33,820 nt of DNA. It comes from a virus. The notes beneath the pieces were generated by a model. That model did no database searches, was not told the DNA's origin, and saw nothing but the letters and a program-made list of their open reading frames with translations. The stretch is from IMG/VR virus record IMGVR_UViG_3300020446_001468, positions 1 through 33,820 of that record. The stretch is one strand, 5' to 3'. Both the position numbers and the translations under genes were made by a program. Positions 1 to 6,979 of the stretch are shown here, piece after piece (position 1 is the stretch's first letter; each line of letters starts with the position of its first letter).

Positions 1-67
1 ATCCGTTCTCGAAAGTTTTGGATTTCCTACTAAAGTTGAGTTTGGTAATGATTACTCAGAACTTTAA
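1..67 (+). CDS. 3' end of an upstream gene (partial)
   Basis: An open frame starting at base 2 runs to a TAA at 65-67 and encodes 21 residues ending in the peptide GNDYSEL. Its 5' part lies outside the window. The stop falls 11 bases before the next start, which fits the tight packing of the region. Too little is visible to assign a family. Open frame length alone is weak evidence, but the location just before a same-strand gene supports it. Confidence 0.55.
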   Translation, partial: SVLESFGFPTKVEFGNDYSEL

Positions 68-78
68 TATTTATATAT

Positions 79-705
79 ATGAATAAATTTATTGTAAGCT
101 TATCCCTACTATTATGCGTAGGAGTGTTTCAAAGTAGCTTTGGACAAGATAGAACAGATGTAAGAATTAAAAATGATGTGTTTAGTGTTTCTTATAACGA
201 AACCTTAGAACAACCAAATTGGGTAGAATATGAAGTTAGAAATATCGAAAAGAAATTTGATAGAGGTAGCATGGATTTCTATGTACCAAAAGGAGTTTAT
301 ACATCAGATAATAATGATTATAAAAATAATGTTTGGGATAAAGGGCATATGGCACCAGCCGCTGCTTTTACCGATACTAAGGAAAACCTAAAAACAACAT
401 TCTCATATTTAAATTGTTCCTTACAATTTGATAAATTAAATAGAGGAGCATGGAGGGAGTTGGAAGCACAAGAAAGAGTATGGGCTAAAAGATATGGAAC
501 TTTAAAAGTAAGAATTGTTTTACATTTTAAACCAAACCATTTAATATTACCTACTGGTGGGCATGTACCAAATGGATACTGGAAACATATAACTTTTCCT
601 AATGGAAACAAAGAATGTTTTTATTTTCCTAACTCTACCCCAACAAAACATTGGAGTGATTATGAAATCCAATGTCAAGTAAGAAGGAGTAAAACTATTA
701 TTTAA
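79..705 (+). CDS. Exported DNA/RNA non-specific endonuclease (NUC1 family)
   Basis: This 208-residue protein resembles the NUC1/Serratia-type sugar-non-specific nucleases, which cut DNA and RNA with a Mg2+ ion. Residues 1 to about 22 form a signal peptide: Lys3, a hydrophobic run, then SSFGQ at the likely cleavage site. The catalytic DRGH motif appears as DKGH at 87-90, followed by MAPAAAF. The second family block is also present: N112, N121-R-G-A-W125 and E128 match the metal-binding Asn region and the W-x-x-L-E pattern. The start at 79 is chosen because the signal peptide begins there. An exported nuclease would act in the periplasm or medium, for example degrading host or competitor DNA; that role is inferred. 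The family call is firm, the role is not. Confidence 0.85.
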   Translation: MNKFIVSLSLLLCVGVFQSSFGQDRTDVRIKNDVFSVSYNETLEQPNWVEYEVRNIEKKFDRGSMDFYVPKGVYTSDNNDYKNNVWDKGHMAPAAAFTDTKENLKTTFSYLNCSLQFDKLNRGAWRELEAQERVWAKRYGTLKVRIVLHFKPNHLILPTGGHVPNGYWKHITFPNGNKECFYFPNSTPTKHWSDYEIQCQVRRSKTII

Positions 706-719
706 TCATATTTATAGAT

Positions 720-2594
720 ATGGCTGATAACAACCAATTTTTTGAAGAGATACTCTTAGAACTATCCTATCGTTCAGATGAAGGATATCCTGATTTTAGT
801 AAACCTCAACATATAACAATATTGAGTGAGATACTTACTGAGTGGGGATTGACTGATGTTAAATTCGAACTAATCAAAAACTTACTAAAAGAAGATGAAA
901 AGGAAGATGAAAAATATTTTGGTATAGGTGGTGGAACATATGTTAAAAAAAATGATTTGACACCTGATAACAAACCAAAACCAGATGCTCAGAGATTTAC
1001 AAAAGATGATTCAGGTAGTTATAAAGCAATTGAGGATAAAGATGATAAAGGAGAACCTGAAAAAGATACAACAAAACTAACAGCAAAAGATTTCGATTAT
1101 ACTAAAGATAAAGAAAAAGAAAAAAAAGTAGATAAAACAAAAGAAACTAGAGCTGAAAAGTTAAAAAGGTTTGAAAAATTACCCAAAGAAGAAAAAACCA
1201 AAATAGACCACAACTCAGCTGATAAGTCACTTATGATGACTAAAACAGAAGCTAAAGCTCAAGCTAAAAGAACAAAAGCTGGTGAAAAACAAAATGTAGG
1301 AGCTGGAACACCTGAATCAAGAGCTGGTGAAGCTATGGTTCATAAAGGGTTAAGATTAATACAAGAAGGTAAATCATTAGATGAAATCGAAGCTGAGTTT
1401 ACCAAATTAGTAAATTCAGATGACCATATATTAAATTCCAAAGAAGGTAAAAAATGGGTAGGAGCAACAATCTCATCAATTAAAAAGATTGAAGAAACGA
1501 TTGGTACAGAAAATATCGAAACTGTTGCATGGGATACTGATGCTGGTAGAATGGCAATAGGAGTAGACCCTAACTTGGAAACTTCATCTGATATGTTTGT
1601 AAGAACCAAAGATGGTAGAAACTTAGGATTATCTCTAAAAAAAGATGGTAATGTATTCTTAAATAATGGTGGTTGGGCTAAGCAATCAAAAATACTATTA
1701 GGTAATTTGAAAGAACAGATGGGTGAAGAATCACATACAAGATTATCTAAAGCGATGTCAATTAAAGCATATAATGATGATTTAACTGATAGATTTAAAT
1801 TTGTTGGAGGTACTATTACTGAAGATGTTATTAGAGAAGATTTTGAAAGATTAAAAAATGATGAGAAAAATATAAATAAATTATTTGGCGGAGCTGACCA
1901 ACCAAAATATTTTGAAAAATTAGCAAATCCAAAATTATTATATGAAAGAATGGTTAATGGTACTATGAGTAAGATTGACCAAAAAGTAATAGCTAAACTA
2001 ACACAAGCTTATCACAAAGAGGAATATGACCATCTGAGAGAATCTGAAGGTGCACTAACACAAAGAACATTTGATGTATTGAATAGTGATATGGAAGCAA
2101 AAAATGGTATGAATAAACATATTATTAAATCAATGCACATATCCGAAACATTAGGATTAAATCAAAGGGTAAAAGAAGGTGGTGTAGATGGATTCCAAAC
2201 AATGTATGGTATAGAGCCAGATGGGGCTGTATTGAATGAACAAACATTGGTAAGTTTGTTTGGTTCTAATTTCCAATCTATGTTACAAGAACAGATACAA
2301 GAAGTAAGAGATGGTAACAAAGATTATTCAGAGTTAGAACAATTTATATCAGATTCGATTGAAATAGATTACGAATCAGGTGAAATCTTATTCAGACATG
2401 AATCAAATAAAAAGTTTCCTTTATTTAAATTACAAGGTAGAGCCAGAGGTATAGGAGCTTCACCTACTATGGAAATGTTACAAACTCCATTTATGGCACA
2501 CGCTTTGAAGATGGGAACATTCAATACTGATGAGTGGGATGAAAAATCTTTACGAAGGTTCGAAAAAGATATTGAAGAGGTAGAATCTGATTAA
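720..2594 (+). CDS. Large charged phage protein with possible PD-(D/E)XK nuclease core
   Basis: A 624-residue protein of unknown function. The N-terminal 50 residues (ILLELSYRSDEGYPDF region) look like a short domain seen at the start of various T4-like phage proteins. Residues 55 to about 190 are Lys/Glu/Asp-rich, low in complexity and probably disordered. The folded middle part shows a pattern compatible with a PD-(D/E)XK nuclease: Glu204 in a helix (GEAMVHKGL), Asp291 (SSDMFV) and Lys307 in the strand GLSLKK. A further conserved-looking block, with LQGRARGIGASPTMEML, lies near the C terminus. The motif reading is my inference and a structural role in the virion is an alternative. It begins 14 bases after the NUC1 gene and an ATATTTATAGAT element sits directly before its start. 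Confidence 0.5.
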   Translation: MADNNQFFEEILLELSYRSDEGYPDFSKPQHITILSEILTEWGLTDVKFELIKNLLKEDEKEDEKYFGIGGGTYVKKNDLTPDNKPKPDAQRFTKDDSGSYKAIEDKDDKGEPEKDTTKLTAKDFDYTKDKEKEKKVDKTKETRAEKLKRFEKLPKEEKTKIDHNSADKSLMMTKTEAKAQAKRTKAGEKQNVGAGTPESRAGEAMVHKGLRLIQEGKSLDEIEAEFTKLVNSDDHILNSKEGKKWVGATISSIKKIEETIGTENIETVAWDTDAGRMAIGVDPNLETSSDMFVRTKDGRNLGLSLKKDGNVFLNNGGWAKQSKILLGNLKEQMGEESHTRLSKAMSIKAYNDDLTDRFKFVGGTITEDVIREDFERLKNDEKNINKLFGGADQPKYFEKLANPKLLYERMVNGTMSKIDQKVIAKLTQAYHKEEYDHLRESEGALTQRTFDVLNSDMEAKNGMNKHIIKSMHISETLGLNQRVKEGGVDGFQTMYGIEPDGAVLNEQTLVSLFGSNFQSMLQEQIQEVRDGNKDYSELEQFISDSIEIDYESGEILFRHESNKKFPLFKLQGRARGIGASPTMEMLQTPFMAHALKMGTFNTDEWDEKSLRRFEKDIEEVESD

Positions 2595-2646
2595 TCTTTT
2601 CAAATTCTATATTTATAGATGAATAAATATAAGTTAGAGAGATTTA

Positions 2647-3042
2647 ATGAAAACCCAATTATTGTGTACTTTCACTACAAAGGAGAAACTTCAGACAACC
2701 CTTCAACAGATAAGAGAAACATATCATATAGTTTATAACTACATTTATGTTCTTCAAAACAAATCTGATTTAGAAGAGTTATTTGTAACCTATAATATAG
2801 ATACGGCTTTTAAACCAGAGAAACCATTAAGTGATACTATATTAGTACATAGAAAAAAACAATCTAATACATTGTACACAATTAACGCTCTTAACGAATT
2901 GGTAAAAGAAGAAAACAATGGTGTGTTAGATAAATCATTTACTATTGATTGGGAAAAGTTTAAGAACGCAATTATAGTAACAAATGTTGAAGGAACTAAA
3001 AAAATCAACACAAGAGTATTCGATGTAATAAAATTTTCTTAA
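2647..3042 (+). CDS. Hypothetical protein
   Basis: A 131-residue protein with no family I recognise. It starts MKTQLLCTF, has mixed alpha/beta character, no signal peptide or membrane segment, and a single Cys. The start at 2647 follows a purine-rich stretch (AGAGAG). An alternative 39-codon frame opens at 2619 in another register, but it is short and less protein-like. A promoter for the next gene begins six bases after its stop, so this gene probably closes a transcription unit. Confidence 0.65.
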   Translation: MKTQLLCTFTTKEKLQTTLQQIRETYHIVYNYIYVLQNKSDLEELFVTYNIDTAFKPEKPLSDTILVHRKKQSNTLYTINALNELVKEENNGVLDKSFTIDWEKFKNAIIVTNVEGTKKINTRVFDVIKFS

Positions 3043-3047
3043 TTTTA

Positions 3048-3079
3048 TTTGGATATATCAAATTTTTTTTGTATATTAG
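3048..3079 (+). promoter_or_regulatory. Bacteroidota-type promoter, family member A
   Basis: TTTG at 3048-3051 and TATATTAG at 3072-3079 are separated by exactly 20 bases, matching the TTTG / TAnnTTTG pattern of Bacteroidota primary-sigma promoters. The spacer begins GATATATCAAA and shares its sequence with five other promoters in the window. Transcription should begin near 3084-3086, about 15 bases before the start codon at 3101. Confidence 0.8.
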
Positions 3080-3100
3080 TACTAAATTATAAAAAGTTAT

Positions 3101-3445
3101 ATGAATAAACAATCTGCTGTGGAGTATTGCGAAGAGAAATACCCACAAACTACAAAAGAATTCCGAACAATTTTAGATGAAATGTATGAGACCTTCTGTA
3201 AAAAACAGAGGAACTACGGACCAGGTAATATCTCCGTTGGTACATCTTTGGAAACTGAAGATGATATCAAAGTAGCACTTACAGGTCTTTGGTTTAGGAA
3301 GAATGACAAGATTCAAAGATTGTTACAATTAGTGGTAAAAGGACAGCCCGATGAAGTAGGTGAAAACATTCAAGACACTTATGAAGATTTGTCCGTATAT
3401 GGTGTAATATCACAAATTGTACAAAGGAAAAAATGGGCAAAATAA
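3101..3445 (+). CDS. DUF1599 / MazG-like protein (Nmad1-type)
   Basis: A 114-residue, mostly helical protein. The blocks CKKQRNYGPGNIS, then GLWFRKNDKIQRLLQL, then a C-terminal ENIQDTYEDLSVYGVI resemble DUF1599, also called nucleotide modification associated domain 1. That family is related to the all-alpha NTP pyrophosphatases (MazG/dUTPase-like), and the acidic E-N-x-x-D-T-x-E-D helix would be the metal-binding part. Such proteins are thought to act on nucleotides, possibly clearing or preparing unusual dNTPs. Here it has its own promoter just ahead of the replication genes, which fits a nucleotide-pool job. Enzymatic activity is inferred from family resemblance only. Confidence 0.7.
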   Translation: MNKQSAVEYCEEKYPQTTKEFRTILDEMYETFCKKQRNYGPGNISVGTSLETEDDIKVALTGLWFRKNDKIQRLLQLVVKGQPDEVGENIQDTYEDLSVYGVISQIVQRKKWAK

Positions 3446-3450
3446 ACGTT

Positions 3451-3468
3451 ACGTTTTTAGAAAAACGT
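3451..3468. repeat. Perfect 8-bp inverted repeat upstream of the gp32-like gene
   Basis: ACGTTTTT at 3451-3458 and AAAAACGT at 3461-3468 form a perfect palindrome with a two-base centre. It abuts a TATATTTATATATAC element beginning at 3469. It could be an operator, or as RNA a small hairpin ending the previous transcript. The pairing is seen directly; function is not known. Confidence 0.6.
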
Positions 3469-3483
3469 TATATTTATATATAC
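3469..3483 (+). promoter_or_regulatory. TATATTTATATATAC element (possible second promoter class)
   Basis: This 15-base sequence recurs exactly at 23446-23460, the only other leader where it occurs. In both places GTTTTTA begins 16 bases upstream (3453 and 23430). The TATATTTA part resembles a Bacteroidota -7 box, but there is no TTTG at the usual -33 distance. It may be a phage-specific promoter for the gp32 gene. The match is seen; promoter activity is inferred. Confidence 0.45.
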
Positions 3484-3486
3484 ACC

Positions 3487-3505
3487 GAGTGGAGGAAAGC
3501 CACTT
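3487..3505 (+). promoter_or_regulatory. Leader hairpin and strong RBS of the gp32-like gene
   Basis: In the leader, AGTGG at 3488-3492 pairs with CCACT at 3500-3504 (six pairs if the flanking G-T is counted), with loop AGGAAAG. Downstream, AAAGGAG at 3541-3547 sits six bases before the ATG at 3554. A good Shine-Dalgarno sequence is unusual in this window. In T4 the gene 32 mRNA leader is structured and bound by its own product; a similar autoregulation here is only a suggestion. Confidence 0.45.
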
Positions 3506-3553
3506 AACATTCAACCATAAAATTTAAACATTAATAACTTAAAGGAGTAAATT

Positions 3554-4378
3554 ATGGCAATTAATATTGACGCAATCAGAGGTAGACTGAACAAACTACA
3601 AAACACACAAAAGAAGTCTGACAATTTATGGAAACCAACACCTGGTAAACATCAAGTCAGAATCGTTCCCTACAAATTCGAAAAAGATAATCCTTTCATC
3701 GAATTGTATTTTCACTACAACATTAATAACAAAACTTATCTCTCACCACAATCATTTGGTAGACCTGACCCAATCGTTGAGTTCGCTGATAGATTAAAGA
3801 GAATGGGTGATAAGGAAGATTGGAAAGCTGCAAAACAAATGGAGCCGAAGTTAAGAACTTTCGTACCAATCTTAGTAAGAGGACAAGAAGGTGAAGGAAT
3901 CAAATTTTGGGGATTCGGTAAAACTGTATATCAAGAAATCTTAGGTTACATAGCTGACCCAGATTATGGAGATATTACAGACCCAAAGAATGGTAGAGAT
4001 ATTACTATCGAATACCAATCTGCGGAAGAAGCAGGAACTTCATATCCTGTAACTACTATTAGAGTTAAACCAAATCAAACACCATTAGCTAAAGAAGCAG
4101 ATGATGTTACTAAGTTTTTAGATGGGCAAACTGAAATCACAGATTTATATTCAGAGTTATCTTACGATGAATTAAAAGGTGTGTTAGAAGGATGGTTAAA
4201 TCCAACTGCAGAATCTAAAAATGATGAGGGTGAATCTTCTGTAGCAGAAGAAACACTTTCTAAAAAACCTACAGAAGAGGTAAACGATTTACCATTTGAT
4301 GTAGAAGATGATAAGCCAAAAGCAACTAAGAAAACAGATGATGTTGCAGCGGCATTTGATGATTTGTTTAACAACTAA
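3554..4378 (+). CDS. 32: Single-stranded DNA-binding protein, T4 gp32-like
   Basis: A 274-residue protein that coats ssDNA at the replication fork and during recombination. The N-terminal basic segment with a LNKLQ-type motif, then LWKPTPGKHQVRIVPY, FIELYFHYN and KFWGFGKTVYQEI, follow the order of the T4 gp32 core OB-fold. The C-terminal tail from about 220 is rich in Asp and Glu and ends DDVAAAFDDLFNN, the acidic protein-interaction tail expected for an SSB. The whole protein has no cysteine, so the zinc site of T4 gp32 is missing; the region where it would lie reads SPQSFGRPDP. It precedes uvsX by 12 bases, a logical pairing for recombination and replication. Confidence 0.9.
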   Translation: MAINIDAIRGRLNKLQNTQKKSDNLWKPTPGKHQVRIVPYKFEKDNPFIELYFHYNINNKTYLSPQSFGRPDPIVEFADRLKRMGDKEDWKAAKQMEPKLRTFVPILVRGQEGEGIKFWGFGKTVYQEILGYIADPDYGDITDPKNGRDITIEYQSAEEAGTSYPVTTIRVKPNQTPLAKEADDVTKFLDGQTEITDLYSELSYDELKGVLEGWLNPTAESKNDEGESSVAEETLSKKPTEEVNDLPFDVEDDKPKATKKTDDVAAAFDDLFNN

Positions 4379-4390
4379 TAAACCCCATAT

Positions 4391-5509
4391 ATGGCAAAGA
4401 AAGATTTAGACTTAGCAGATATCCTAGCTGGCGAACTGAATAAATCAGCAAAAGACCAGAAGGTAGCATTTTTCTTGGATTCGGATGAAGCTCCTACAAA
4501 TGTAGAGGGTTGGATTTCGACTGGATGTGCTATGTTGGATGTGGCAATTTCTAATCGCCCGTATGGTGGATTACCAGTTGGTAGAATCACAGAAGTTACT
4601 GGTTTGGAGCAGAGTGGTAAATCATTACTATCGGCTCACTTACTTGCTGAAACACAAAAGCAAGGTGGTGTAGCAGTATTGATTGATACCGAAACTGCGG
4701 TGAGTAGAGAATTTTTAGAAGCAATCGGTGTAGACGTTTCTAAATTACTTTATGTATCGGCAGACTCTGTAGAACAAATCTTTGACTTTACAGAAACTAT
4801 CATCGAAAAGGTTAGACAAACCTCAAGAGATAAATTAGTTACAATCGTAGTAGATTCAGTAGCAGCAGCTTCAACTAAGAATGAGTTGGCAGCTGATTAC
4901 AATAAAGATGGATATGCTACAGATAAAGCTATTATTATCTCAAAGGCGATGAGAAAGATTACCAATATGATTGGTAGGCAGAAAATCTCCTTAGTATTTA
5001 CAAATCAACTTAGACAAAAAATGAACGCTATGTTTGGTGACCCTTGGACTACTTCAGGTGGTAAAGCACTTGCTTTCCATTCCTCAGTAAGATTGAGATT
5101 GAAAGGTATGGGGCAAATCAAAATGAAAGTAAATGGATTGGATAAGGTTGTAGGTATGAAAGTGAGATGTCAAGTAATTAAGAACAGAATGGGACCTCCA
5201 TTGAGAGCAGCAGATTTTGAAATCTACTTCGATAGAGGTATTGATAACTATGGTTCTTGGTTACGAGTTATGAAAGATAACAAACTGGTTAAACAAGCTG
5301 GCGCTTGGTACACATACATTGATACTGATACTGGTGAAGAAATCAAATTCCAATCAAAAGATTTTATCGAATTGATGGATGAGAGGACTGATGTGAGAGA
5401 ACAGATTTACAAAAAGATTTGTGAATCAACTATCTTACAATATAAATCAGATACTTTAGATATCGAAGCTATGGAAATTGATACTGAGTTGGCTGGAGAA
5501 AATGATTAA
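4391..5509 (+). CDS. uvsX: UvsX-like RecA recombinase
   Basis: A 372-residue RecA/UvsX recombinase that forms filaments on ssDNA and drives strand exchange and recombination-dependent replication. The Walker A motif GLEQSGKS is at 71-78, the Glu following LIDTE (near 101) is the likely catalytic residue, and Walker B LVTIVVDS lies at about 149-156. The TNQLRQKMNAMFGDPWTTSGGKAL stretch, broken here as TNQLRQK and SGGKAL, corresponds to the L2 DNA-binding loop and its conserved end. The length is normal for the family. It overlaps the likely downstream start region, so the two genes are probably cotranscribed. Confidence 0.95.
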   Translation: MAKKDLDLADILAGELNKSAKDQKVAFFLDSDEAPTNVEGWISTGCAMLDVAISNRPYGGLPVGRITEVTGLEQSGKSLLSAHLLAETQKQGGVAVLIDTETAVSREFLEAIGVDVSKLLYVSADSVEQIFDFTETIIEKVRQTSRDKLVTIVVDSVAAASTKNELAADYNKDGYATDKAIIISKAMRKITNMIGRQKISLVFTNQLRQKMNAMFGDPWTTSGGKALAFHSSVRLRLKGMGQIKMKVNGLDKVVGMKVRCQVIKNRMGPPLRAADFEIYFDRGIDNYGSWLRVMKDNKLVKQAGAWYTYIDTDTGEEIKFQSKDFIELMDERTDVREQIYKKICESTILQYKSDTLDIEAMEIDTELAGEND

Positions 5510-5519
5510 ATTTAAAATT

Positions 5520-5780
5520 ATGAAAATAGATAAGAAAATTTATGAAATGTTAAAATCAGAAGCATTAGCTGATAAAAACAAAGCTTTATTATCGTTAGAA
5601 CTACTTGGTAGTTTCCCTGCTGGGATAGGAGACCACTCCACAAAAGATTTTTGGGATAACGCAACGGAAGCATTGAAATTATTAGCATCTGCTGATGAGA
5701 GGTTGGAAGTTTTAGAAAAGTACTTTAGTGGTAAAGATACTCTGAACGAAGGTCCAACCTACACAACAACAACAACTTAG
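5520..5780 (+). CDS. Small hypothetical protein between uvsX and the exonuclease gene
   Basis: A small protein, 86 residues from the chosen ATG at 5520 (MKIDKKIYEML). Two further in-frame ATGs lie upstream inside uvsX, at 5478 and 5502. The 5520 start is preferred because it lies after the uvsX stop and the AT-rich run before it matches other starts here. The protein is mostly helical, contains GDHSTKDFW, and ends in a run of five Thr codons (ACAACAACAACAACT-type repeat). No family recognised. Its place in the replication block suggests an accessory function, but this is unproven. Confidence 0.7.
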   Translation: MKIDKKIYEMLKSEALADKNKALLSLELLGSFPAGIGDHSTKDFWDNATEALKLLASADERLEVLEKYFSGKDTLNEGPTYTTTTT

Positions 5781-5781
5781 T

Positions 5782-6828
5782 ATGAAAAAACTCTACAAAG
5801 ATATTCTCAATTCGGTTGAGAGAGCACATGACCAAAATATCGATAGGAAACGAAATGACCGAGTTCTAATTATCGATGGTCTTAATACATTTATCAGATG
5901 TTGGTCATCCATTCCTACAATGAATGATGATGGTGAGCATGTTGGTGGTGTAACTGGTGTTCTGAAATCAATAGGTTATGCGATTAGAAATACTCAACCT
6001 ACGAGAGTAATTGTAGTGTTTGATGGTAAGGGAGGTTCTCAGAAGAGAAAGAAACGTTTTAGTGGGTACAAATCTGAACGTTCAAAGAATAAGTTAAGAG
6101 TCAATAGACAATATGCTGATTTGATGAACGATGAGGATGAAAGAGAATCAATGAAAAGACAATTTGTTTGGTTGGCTGACATTATGAACTATCTACCTAT
6201 GACAACGATGATTTATGATGGTTGTGAAGCTGATGATGTAATGGCATACATCAGTACACAATTACTGAAAGAGAACGAACAAGCGGTGGTTATGTCTACT
6301 GATAAGGATTTCCTACAATTAGTAGATGATACAACCATCGTTTGGTCTCCTACCAAAAAGAAACTTTACAACAAAGAGTTGGTAAAGGAAGAATATGGTA
6401 TTGAATCTAAGAATCTACTTCTATACAGAGTTTTAGATGGAGATAAATCAGATAATATACCAGGCGTTTATGGATGTGGTATAAAAACATTAGTTAAAAG
6501 ATTTCCTGAAATCACCGAAAATAAAAAACTTTCGATAGATGATTTGTTTAGTTTAGCTGAAGAAAAGAAAGGAAAGATTAAAATATATGATGATATACTA
6601 AAATCTAAAGACCAAATCTTAATGAATAGAGAACTAATGCAGTTAGATAATCCTGATTTATCAGGAAATATAAAACTAAATGTTTTAGATAGATTTCATG
6701 AAGAAATAAATCCAATCAATAAATTGGAAATTATGAAAGTGCTCATGAAGTACAAATGTGTAGACCAATTTGGTAACCTAAATGATTATCTTCGTGATAC
6801 ATTTTCAATGATAGTAACAAAAAAGTAA
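5782..6828 (+). CDS. rnh: 5'-3' exonuclease, T4 RNase H / FEN-like
   Basis: A 348-residue PIN/FEN-superfamily nuclease that would remove RNA primers and flaps from lagging-strand fragments. Metal-binding acidic residues are visible in order: Asp32 (LIIDGLN), Asp81 (VVFDGK), the CEADDV block and the TDKDF block. GDKSDNIPGV, with a GCGIKT tail, matches the helix-three-turn-helix DNA-binding element. The basic segment KRKKRFSGYKSER would be the helical arch. Length is close to the T4 protein (about 305) with some extra C-terminal sequence. It starts one base after the previous stop. A strong promoter follows its end, so it closes the gp32-uvsX unit. Confidence 0.9.
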   Translation: MKKLYKDILNSVERAHDQNIDRKRNDRVLIIDGLNTFIRCWSSIPTMNDDGEHVGGVTGVLKSIGYAIRNTQPTRVIVVFDGKGGSQKRKKRFSGYKSERSKNKLRVNRQYADLMNDEDERESMKRQFVWLADIMNYLPMTTMIYDGCEADDVMAYISTQLLKENEQAVVMSTDKDFLQLVDDTTIVWSPTKKKLYNKELVKEEYGIESKNLLLYRVLDGDKSDNIPGVYGCGIKTLVKRFPEITENKKLSIDDLFSLAEEKKGKIKIYDDILKSKDQILMNRELMQLDNPDLSGNIKLNVLDRFHEEINPINKLEIMKVLMKYKCVDQFGNLNDYLRDTFSMIVTKK

Positions 6829-6835
6829 AAAAAGA

Positions 6836-6867
6836 TTTGGATATATCAAATATTTTTCTTATATTTG
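6836..6867 (+). promoter_or_regulatory. Bacteroidota-type promoter, family member B
   Basis: TTTG at 6836-6839 and TATATTTG at 6860-6867, exactly 20 bases apart; the -7 box is a perfect TAnnTTTG. The spacer starts GATATATCAAA, as in member A. Transcription would start near 6874, leaving an RNA leader of about 105 bases before the start at 6980, the longest leader in this promoter family. Confidence 0.85.
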
Positions 6868-6875
6868 TAAAATAT

Positions 6876-6963
6876 AGTCTGAAGATACCTACAGACTTGA
6901 AACGATAGGTATAAATTAATAACAAATATCTCTGAAAACGCACATAGAGGCCAAAGAGATATT
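6876..6963 (+). ncRNA. Structured leader RNA: H-type pseudoknot plus 9-bp hairpin
   Basis: Three perfect helices can be drawn. AGTCTG 6876-6881 pairs with CAGACT 6892-6897. ATACCTA 6885-6891 pairs with TAGGTAT 6906-6912, crossing the first helix, so the two make an H-type pseudoknot with loops of 3, 0 and 8 bases. Further on AATATCTCT 6925-6933 pairs with AGAGATATT 6955-6963, with a 21-base loop, ending 16 bases before the start codon. Pairings are read directly. A regulatory function, such as a translational switch, riboswitch or protein-binding leader, is inferred. I do not recognise it as a known riboswitch class. Confidence 0.55.
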
Positions 6964-6979
6964 AAAAACACAATTATTT

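Noticed and set aside
318-611. Minus-strand open frames throughout the window, such as this one
   Set aside because: All long minus-strand frames lie antisense to well-supported genes and show no start context or family features.
2619-2738. A 39-codon frame (MNKYKLERFN) starting directly after a TATTTATA element
   Set aside because: It overlaps the better 131-codon gene at 2647 in another frame. The longer frame has normal protein character, so this is probably chance, though a small peptide cannot be fully excluded.
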